Positions 58,945-64,000 of a stretch of 64,000 bases of DNA are shown here, piece after piece. Origin of the DNA: M0108 sp044228695 (GTDB lineage Bacteria > Pseudomonadota > Gammaproteobacteria > Chromatiales > Chromatiaceae); NCBI GenBank assembly GCA_044228695.1, contig JBGAUK010000003.1, positions 1 to 64,000 of the forward strand. Direction: 5' to 3'. Every line of letters begins with the position of its first letter. Positions within the stretch are counted from its first letter, which is position 1. The notes below the pieces were generated by a model that was not told where the DNA came from, searched no databases, and was given only the letters and a program-made list of their open reading frames with translations. The translations under genes and the position numbers were made by a program.

Positions 58945-59030
58945 AAAAAATAGGTCTATATAATACAATTAAGGAAACCAGGTGGCCCGCGGTTTTATAC
59001 ATTTCAATTATTGCCGCTTGGTTACTGTTA

Positions 59031-59921
59031 ATGTGGATATATTATGGTCAACCATTTCCTGAAACACGCATTGCAAAGCAAGCCCAAGTTGTCCTAGGAC
59101 AATGGCCGCTTTTTGGTCCAAAAAAAGTTTTTAATTACCTATCCGATAATCTCAGAGTTTCTATTTTGGTGTTAATGATACTTTTCCTGTTGGCAAGCAT
59201 TGCAAACTTTATATATTTAGTCGCAAAACGACATAACGACCTTGATATAAAAATAAATTATAATCTAAATTTACTCGCATTCTCCGCGGTTTGGTTCATT
59301 GTAGCTATTGGACTTGTTTTTGCGTATACTATCTTAAACGTTACCTATTGGCATTGGTATGCTGTCCCCATATGGTTCGCCATTATTTGTATGTTACCCG
59401 GTCTATTCATCCCGGTTTTCGCTAATCTCAGATCTTCCTCTCTGCTTATTAATGGGTTAGGATTAGTGGGGCTTGCCAGTGTAATAGCCGCTTTTATCAT
59501 TTTTGATCGTGGTCATATTTTGTGGCTATTTAATACGATGCAGGTTAAGCAGCATACTAGTAAACATATTGGCAGTTATAATGGCGTCATCGAAATATTG
59601 CATTTAGAACACCCGGAAGGAACTTCCATAGCCACTGCGGAACCCGGGTACCTCGGATTCGCTCTTGGGCCTAATTTCCAGGTTGTAGACACACTTGGTT
59701 TAGCCAGCCCCGGTGTTGCCCGTGCTATTCTGGTAGGAGATATGGATTACCCTTTCAAGACTTGGGCACCACAATTCTTGGTTTCCGCAGCCAAGGGTAA
59801 ATTTGATCCTAAACAAAGAGCCTGGTTCAAAGAGACTTATCGTCTTCATTCGGAATTAACCGATCCATACTGGACTATTAAGTTAAAGGGGCCATACCAG
59901 CTTTATGAAAAAATTAATTAA
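59031..59921 (+). CDS. AftB-like membrane glycosyltransferase, C-terminal part (frameshifted)
   Basis: 296 residues. Its frame is open upstream of the ATG back through the A-run and connects to the preceding ORF if a single base is restored. Three or four membrane segments are followed by a periplasmic C-terminal domain starting near HLEHPEGTSIATAEPGYLGF, where text such as VVDTLGLASPGVAR resembles the soluble tail of DUF-type GT-C glycosyltransferases. It is unlikely to work alone because the catalytic DD loop is on the first part. Confidence 0.7.
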   Translation: MWIYYGQPFPETRIAKQAQVVLGQWPLFGPKKVFNYLSDNLRVSILVLMILFLLASIANFIYLVAKRHNDLDIKINYNLNLLAFSAVWFIVAIGLVFAYTILNVTYWHWYAVPIWFAIICMLPGLFIPVFANLRSSSLLINGLGLVGLASVIAAFIIFDRGHILWLFNTMQVKQHTSKHIGSYNGVIEILHLEHPEGTSIATAEPGYLGFALGPNFQVVDTLGLASPGVARAILVGDMDYPFKTWAPQFLVSAAKGKFDPKQRAWFKETYRLHSELTDPYWTIKLKGPYQLYEKIN

Positions 59922-59954
59922 ATTTATCTGCTTTGTGTATAATTTGAGAAAATT

Positions 59955-60692
59955 ATGTCTCGATACTTAATAATCGGCGCCACATCCGCGCTAGCCGATC
60001 AGATTGGACGTATTCTGGCCTGCTCTGGTGCTTCGCTATATCTAACTGGTAGAGACATCAATCGGCTCAAGATATCAGTCAAGGATCTGCGACTGCGTGG
60101 TGCTATCCAAACCACTATGGAACAATTGGATGTGACGGATACCGCTAGTCTTGTCGGGCTGATTAATCGCGCGGCGACCAGTCTTGGTGGGTTGGATGCC
60201 GTTATTTTTGCGGCGGGTCAGCTCCCCGATCAAGCCCAGGTGAACGCGGATTTCGACCTGTTGCGACGCACCCTGGAAGTGAATGCCATCAGCGCCATGT
60301 TGGTGCTAAACGAGGCCGCCGCCTATTTCGAGCACCAGGGCCACGGCCAACTCGTCGCCATCGGCTCGGTCGCCGGGGATCGTGGCCGAGCCACCAACTA
60401 CGCTTATGGCGCCGCCAAGGGAGCGCTGGAGATCTTCATGTCCGGCCTCCGCCAGCGCCTGCACAAGAGCGGCGTCCAGGTGCTTCTGGTCAAGCCGGGC
60501 TTTGTCGATACGCCCATGACGGCGGATTTCCCCAAGGGGCCCCTGTGGGCCAGTCCGCAGCGAGTTGCCGAAGACATCGTCCGGGCCATGGAGAAAGGCC
60601 GCTCGGTGATCTACACCCCCTGGTTCTGGCGCTGGATCATGCTTGTTATTCGCCATATCCCGGAGCGCCTTTTCGTGCGGCTGCGCTTCTGA
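59955..60692 (+). CDS. DprE2-like decaprenylphosphoryl-2-keto-ribose reductase (SDR)
   Basis: 245-residue short-chain dehydrogenase. The NAD site is LIIGATSALADQIGR, the catalytic residues are S in AIGSVAGDRG and the YXXXK in YAYGAAKGA, and the C-terminus (RWIMLVIRHIPERLFVRL) parallels the unusual membrane-associating tail of mycobacterial DprE2 (MMVLRHIPRSIF). It would reduce the keto intermediate to polyprenylphosphoryl-arabinose. The first third is AT-rich like the glycosyltransferase; base use returns to high GC by about 60.2 kb. The stop overlaps the next ATG (TGATG). Confidence 0.86.
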   Translation: MSRYLIIGATSALADQIGRILACSGASLYLTGRDINRLKISVKDLRLRGAIQTTMEQLDVTDTASLVGLINRAATSLGGLDAVIFAAGQLPDQAQVNADFDLLRRTLEVNAISAMLVLNEAAAYFEHQGHGQLVAIGSVAGDRGRATNYAYGAAKGALEIFMSGLRQRLHKSGVQVLLVKPGFVDTPMTADFPKGPLWASPQRVAEDIVRAMEKGRSVIYTPWFWRWIMLVIRHIPERLFVRLRF

Positions 60693-61657
60693 TGGCCAGG
60701 GACCCCGGCGCGCAAGATCCGGCCCCCGACCCGCGGTTGCAACGGCGCCTTCGTCAGGTGGCGCTGGTCGCGGCCCTGGCCGTGCTCGCCTATCTGGGGT
60801 TGGCGGTGCTGGGGGACGGCGACCTGATGCGGGATGGGCTCCAGCGGCTGGGACCCGGCCAATGGTTGGCGCTCCTCGGGCTGTCTCTGTTCAACTATGG
60901 GATGCGCTTCCTGCGCTGGCACACCTACCTGCGGGCGCTGGGCGCGCGGATTCCCTTGGGGCGGGACCTGCTCATCTATGTCGCCGGCTTCGCCTTCACC
61001 GTCACCCCGGGCAAGGCGGGTGAGGCGGTACGCTCCTTCTACCTGCGTGGGGTGGGGGTGCCCTGGTCGCCCGGCCTGGCGGCGTTGGCCGTGGAGCGGG
61101 TGCTGGATCTCACGGTCATCCTGATGCTGGCGGCGCTGGCGCTGCGGGTATTCGCTGACCAGGCCGTGCCGGCCTTGCTGCTGGTAGGGCTAGTGGCGGG
61201 ACTGCTGGTAGGGGTGACGCGCCCGCGGGTGGCGCGCGCCCTGTTGGGGCGGCTCCCCCCGGGTGGGCGCTGGGGGCGCCTGGCGCGGGGCACGACGGCG
61301 ATTCTGGACGACGCCCGCTTGCTGCTGGCGCCCCGGCGACTCCTGGTGGGTCTGGGCTTGGGGTTATTGGCCTGGGGCGCCGAGGCCTGGGGCTTTTATC
61401 TGCTGCTGCAGTGGCTCGGGGTGGCCGCCGCGCCCGGCCACGCCATGGGCATCTACGCGGTGGGGATGCTGTCAGGGGCGCTGTCCTTCCTGCCCGGGGG
61501 CCTCGGCGGCGCCGAGGCGGCCATGATCGCCCTGCTGGTCGCTGGCGGAGCGGTCTTTGGGACCGCCGTGCTGGCTACCGTCATCTGCCGGGCGGTGACC
61601 CTCTGGTTCGCGGTGGTACTGGGGATTGGGGCGGTGTTGTTAATGGGTCGCCGGTGA
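60692..61657 (+). CDS. UPF0104/flippase-like membrane protein (lysylphosphatidylglycerol synthase TM family)
   Basis: 321 residues with about eight membrane segments. Family marks are NYGMRFLRWHTYLRALG, TVTPGKAGEAVRSFYLR, ERVLDLTVIL and FLPGGLGGAEAAMIALL. This family has been proposed to flip lipid-linked substrates or to be the membrane half of MprF. ATG 60692 overlaps the dprE2-like stop by one base, so it is translationally coupled to the DPA genes; a role in flipping polyprenylphosphoryl-arabinose is a fair inference. The frame is open back to 60545, but that would overlap dprE2. Confidence 0.82.
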   Translation: MARDPGAQDPAPDPRLQRRLRQVALVAALAVLAYLGLAVLGDGDLMRDGLQRLGPGQWLALLGLSLFNYGMRFLRWHTYLRALGARIPLGRDLLIYVAGFAFTVTPGKAGEAVRSFYLRGVGVPWSPGLAALAVERVLDLTVILMLAALALRVFADQAVPALLLVGLVAGLLVGVTRPRVARALLGRLPPGGRWGRLARGTTAILDDARLLLAPRRLLVGLGLGLLAWGAEAWGFYLLLQWLGVAAAPGHAMGIYAVGMLSGALSFLPGGLGGAEAAMIALLVAGGAVFGTAVLATVICRAVTLWFAVVLGIGAVLLMGRR

Positions 61658-61659
61658 GG

Positions 61660-61685
61660 CGGTAGGAGCCCAGCCCCCTGGGCGA
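61660..61685 (+). repeat. Dispersed 26-base repeat, copy 1
   Basis: The segment matches the reverse complement of 63569-63594 with one mismatch. It contains a small hairpin (GCCCAG-CCCC-CTGGGC) and lies three bases past the flippase-like gene. It looks like an intergenic repeat family of this genome. Confidence 0.6.
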
Positions 61686-61781
61686 CTCCTCGGCGTTTCA
61701 GCCGATCAGGCTCCAGAGGCCCCTGGAAAATCCCAAAACGCAATACCCCGCCAACCGACGCCTACCGGGGTTTGACCCCTT

Positions 61782-63491
61782 TCAGGTACCCGCCCGCGTT
61801 AAGTCCGCCTGCTGCTCTTCAACGGCAGCCATGGCCTCATCCTGATAGTGATAGCCGGGTCGCTCCGTGTCCTTTTTGACCCGCCGATAGAGGCGCCAGA
61901 CCCGCCAGGCATAGGCGAGCAAACCTGAATAGGTGGTCCAGATCTCGCCGAGGCGGCGGGGGTAGAAGACCCAGGGCGATTCGAGGGGGAGTTGCGGGCG
62001 ACGCTCGGTGCGGACCTTGCGGCGAAGGAAGCCACCCTGGAGGGGATGCACCCGCTCGAACTTGAAGCAGCCGTAAAATTCCAGCGCTATCTCCATGATG
62101 CGCTTCGGATTACGGTCGAATGCCGCGGCCCGCCGCATCAGGGTCTCCAGATGGTCCAGGGCGTAATAGGAGTCCCAGGCCTGGCGATAAATGTCTTGCC
62201 ACTCCGTCTTAGTCATGCGGGGATGGGTGGTGCAGACATGCTCCAGGTCATAGCGATTCAGGTCAGGCTCCAGGGGCGCGCCCCGTTGGTAAAGGGCCAG
62301 GTGATCCGCCGAGCCCGGCAGGGGCGTCAGGCAGAAGAATTCCAGGATGTCGAGGGGCAGTTCACGCTTGATGGTCTCAATGTCCCTGAGGATGCTGGCC
62401 GGGGTGTCGTCCGGGAAACCCAGGATATAGCCGCAATAGGTGGTCACCCGCTGCCGCTGCCAGGCCAGGAGCATGCCGCGGTAGTTGGCGATCTTGTTCT
62501 GCTTCTTGTTGGCGGACTTGAGGTTGTCAGCGCTGACGGTCTCCAGGCCGATAAAGACCCGGGAGACGCCCGCCGCCCGGGCCTTGACGACAAAGCCCGG
62601 TAGGGTGTGGCACATGGTGTCCACCTGGATGGTGAAGTTGAACTTGACCTCCAGTTCCCGCCGGACCTGCGCGATGCGGTCGAAGATGGGCTCCCAATTG
62701 CGGTTGCGGGCAAAGTTGTCGTCGGTGATGAAATAGTGACGGATGCCATGGGCCAGGTTGGCCCGTAGCAGTTGCTCAATGTCGTCCGGGTCGCGGAAGC
62801 GGGACTTGCGCCCCTGGACATTGATGATGGTGCAAAAGCTGCACAGGAAGGGGCAGCCGCGGCCGGCATCGAAGGTACCCGGCATAGGGGCATAACGCCG
62901 CGCCACCTCGGGCGGCAGATAGGGCAGGGCCTGACCCTGGAGCCCGGGCAACTGGGCCATGAAGTTGTAGATAGGCTCCAGGCGCCGCTCGTAAGCCGCG
63001 CGCAGCAGGTCCGCGAAGTGCTCCTCCGCCTCGCCGGCGAAGAGGGTGATGCCCAGATCGAGCGCCTCTTGCAACTCCCCGGGCAGGTCCGGGAGCATGG
63101 CCAGACAGCCGCTGACATGAAAACCGCCGATCGCCACCTGCAGGCCCGCCTGACGAAAGCGGCGCGCCAGGTCGAGGGCGCGGGGATACTGGTTGGACTG
63201 GACCCCCACCAGGCAGACCAGCCCCTGCCCGCCGTTTGCCTGGAGGCGGCGGATGATCCGCGCCACCGGCACCACGGCATTGGTCTCGTCATAGGCCTCG
63301 ATGCCGATCTCCACCCCCGCGCCGAGCACCCCTTGCTGGTTGGCGGCGCGGGCCAGTCCAAAGAGACAAGCCAGGGAGTTCGAGGGAATCCAGGCCTTGA
63401 CCCATTGAATGACATAACCCTCATCGTCGTAATGGGAGGGCTTGATCAGTTCCACCAGAAAGTGGCGGCGGGCGGGCTTGTGGCTGTTCAT
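61782..63491 (-). CDS. Cobalamin-binding-domain radical SAM protein
   Basis: 569 residues. The N-terminal half is a B12-binding-like Rossmann domain (GLVCLVGVQSNQYPRALDLA, IGGFHVSGC). The radical SAM core has the CX3CX2C cluster motif in GCPFLCSFCTI, followed by RHYFITDDNFARN, FIGLETVSADNLKSANKKQN and GYILGFPDDTP. Such proteins often modify lipids, tetrapyrroles or peptides; the substrate is not evident. ATG 63491 with AAGGA upstream is favoured over a frame open to 63707 that overlaps gspB. Confidence 0.85.
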   Translation of the reverse strand: MNSHKPARRHFLVELIKPSHYDDEGYVIQWVKAWIPSNSLACLFGLARAANQQGVLGAGVEIGIEAYDETNAVVPVARIIRRLQANGGQGLVCLVGVQSNQYPRALDLARRFRQAGLQVAIGGFHVSGCLAMLPDLPGELQEALDLGITLFAGEAEEHFADLLRAAYERRLEPIYNFMAQLPGLQGQALPYLPPEVARRYAPMPGTFDAGRGCPFLCSFCTIINVQGRKSRFRDPDDIEQLLRANLAHGIRHYFITDDNFARNRNWEPIFDRIAQVRRELEVKFNFTIQVDTMCHTLPGFVVKARAAGVSRVFIGLETVSADNLKSANKKQNKIANYRGMLLAWQRQRVTTYCGYILGFPDDTPASILRDIETIKRELPLDILEFFCLTPLPGSADHLALYQRGAPLEPDLNRYDLEHVCTTHPRMTKTEWQDIYRQAWDSYYALDHLETLMRRAAAFDRNPKRIMEIALEFYGCFKFERVHPLQGGFLRRKVRTERRPQLPLESPWVFYPRRLGEIWTTYSGLLAYAWRVWRLYRRVKKDTERPGYHYQDEAMAAVEEQQADLTRAGT

Positions 63492-63568
63492 GGGGGGTCC
63501 TTGGCAGTGGCATCGGCGGGGTACCCCGTGGCGCCCGGCCTGTTTCATCCGATCAGCGCCTGGGAGGG

Positions 63569-63594
63569 TCGCCCAAGGGGCTGGGCTCCTACCG
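63569..63594 (-). repeat. Dispersed 26-base repeat, copy 2 (inverted)
   Basis: Inverted copy of 61660-61685 with one mismatch. It includes the stop codon of the gspB-like gene, so the repeat may have formed or moved the 3' end of that gene. Together the two copies bracket the radical SAM gene. Confidence 0.6.
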
Positions 63595-64000
63595 TGGCCG
63601 GAAGAAAGGATGTCCTTCGAAGGACAGGGCGACGCCATCGGGCAGGATCTCCTCCACCAGGATGCCGCCCCGAGACAAGTCGCCTTGACGCAACTTGCGG
63701 CCGTCAATCACGACGAAACGCTTGGCCGGTTCCGCATCGTAAATGTGGACGGTGAGGAGGAAGGACGGCAAACGCTCCTCGACTTCGCGGGGCAGGCGGC
63801 GCTCCTGGGGGGGGACCGGCTTCTGATTGTTCGCCTTTTTGGCAGCCTTGCCACCCTCCCCGCCTTTGATCTGGTCCTTGAAGGACTGGATATCCTGACG
63901 CAGGTCGTCGGGGATGCCGTCCGCTGGACGGGATGCCACGCCGGCGCTGTCATCCATGCCCTCGGGGGCACCGTCGGACGCTTCGCTCCCCGCCTCCACC
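63589..64000 (-). CDS. gspB: GspB-like type II secretion accessory protein, C-terminal part (cut by window edge)
   Basis: The frame is open to the right edge of the window. The last 65 residues, LPSFLLTVHIYDAEPAKRFV then KLRQGDLSRGGILVEEI and GVALSFEGHPFF, match the conserved periplasmic domain of GspB, which works with the GspA ATPase to assemble the secretin. The preceding part is a low-complexity acidic/lysine linker. The N-terminal membrane anchor is outside the window. Confidence 0.8.
   Translation of the reverse strand, partial: VEAGSEASDGAPEGMDDSAGVASRPADGIPDDLRQDIQSFKDQIKGGEGGKAAKKANNQKPVPPQERRLPREVEERLPSFLLTVHIYDAEPAKRFVVIDGRKLRQGDLSRGGILVEEILPDGVALSFEGHPFFRPR

Noticed and set aside
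58935..58955. Programmed frameshift at the T/A runs in the glycosyltransferase
   Set aside because: The zero-frame stop comes before the eight-A run, and the T5 run is not arranged as a slippery heptamer in the reading frame, so an ordinary indel or sequencing error is simpler.

Overview
The window is high-GC proteobacterial chromosome, almost fully coding, with a few AT-richer patches. Gene order points to a gammaproteobacterium: rpoE/algU-rseA/mucA-rseB/mucB-rseC/mucC-mucD followed by lepA-lepB-DUF4845-rnc-era-recO, with nadB divergent upstream, is the arrangement known from Pseudomonas and relatives. A purple sulfur bacterium (Chromatiaceae) is a reasonable guess, supported only by a cbbY-type phosphatase, the GC level and the repeat style; no photosynthesis gene is present to prove it. 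No rRNA, tRNA or CRISPR array was seen.

Layout. 1-9.4 kb (minus strand): envelope-stress sigma factor module, then signal peptidase, EF4, RNase III, Era and the start of RecO; ten Ns at 275-284 hide part of era. 9.6-13.8 kb: nadB and ppsA. 13.9-20.5 kb: a Uma2-type nuclease and a signalling locus (SpoIIE-type phosphatase response regulator, a very large hybrid histidine kinase, a lone receiver). 20.6-30.6 kb (minus strand): a defence island with a type I restriction-modification operon (hsdM, hsdS, hsdR) that carries an Abi-like HEPN gene, a rhuM gene and three gene fragments, mostly joined by 4-base ATGA overlaps, followed upstream by a HepT-MntA toxin-antitoxin pair whose mntA has an in-frame stop. 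Two strong palindromic elements lie in the island. 30.7-39.3 kb: an AsmA-like giant protein, dnaE, and a nicotinamidase/nicotinate phosphoribosyltransferase pair. 39.3-42.8 kb: an AT-richer stretch of exported orphan proteins. 42.8-55.3 kb: housekeeping genes (sohB, thyA, gpmI, glgC, gmhA, hldE, cbbY-like, dksA, gluQ, metY).

The most interesting region is 55.5-61.7 kb. Five consecutive plus-strand genes look like a self-contained decaprenyl-phospho-arabinose (DPA) pathway of the kind best known from mycobacteria: a HAD-phosphatase/UbiA fusion (phosphoribosyl transfer to polyprenyl phosphate plus probable dephosphorylation), a DprE1-like oxidase, an AftB-like membrane glycosyltransferase (split by a single-base frameshift), a DprE2-like reductase, and a flippase-type UPF0104 protein. 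Together they would make, flip and use lipid-linked D-arabinofuranose. The DprE1-like protein appears to lack the cysteine that benzothiazinone drugs attack in the mycobacterial enzyme. The window closes with a cobalamin-binding radical SAM gene and the 3' part of a gspB-like type II secretion gene.
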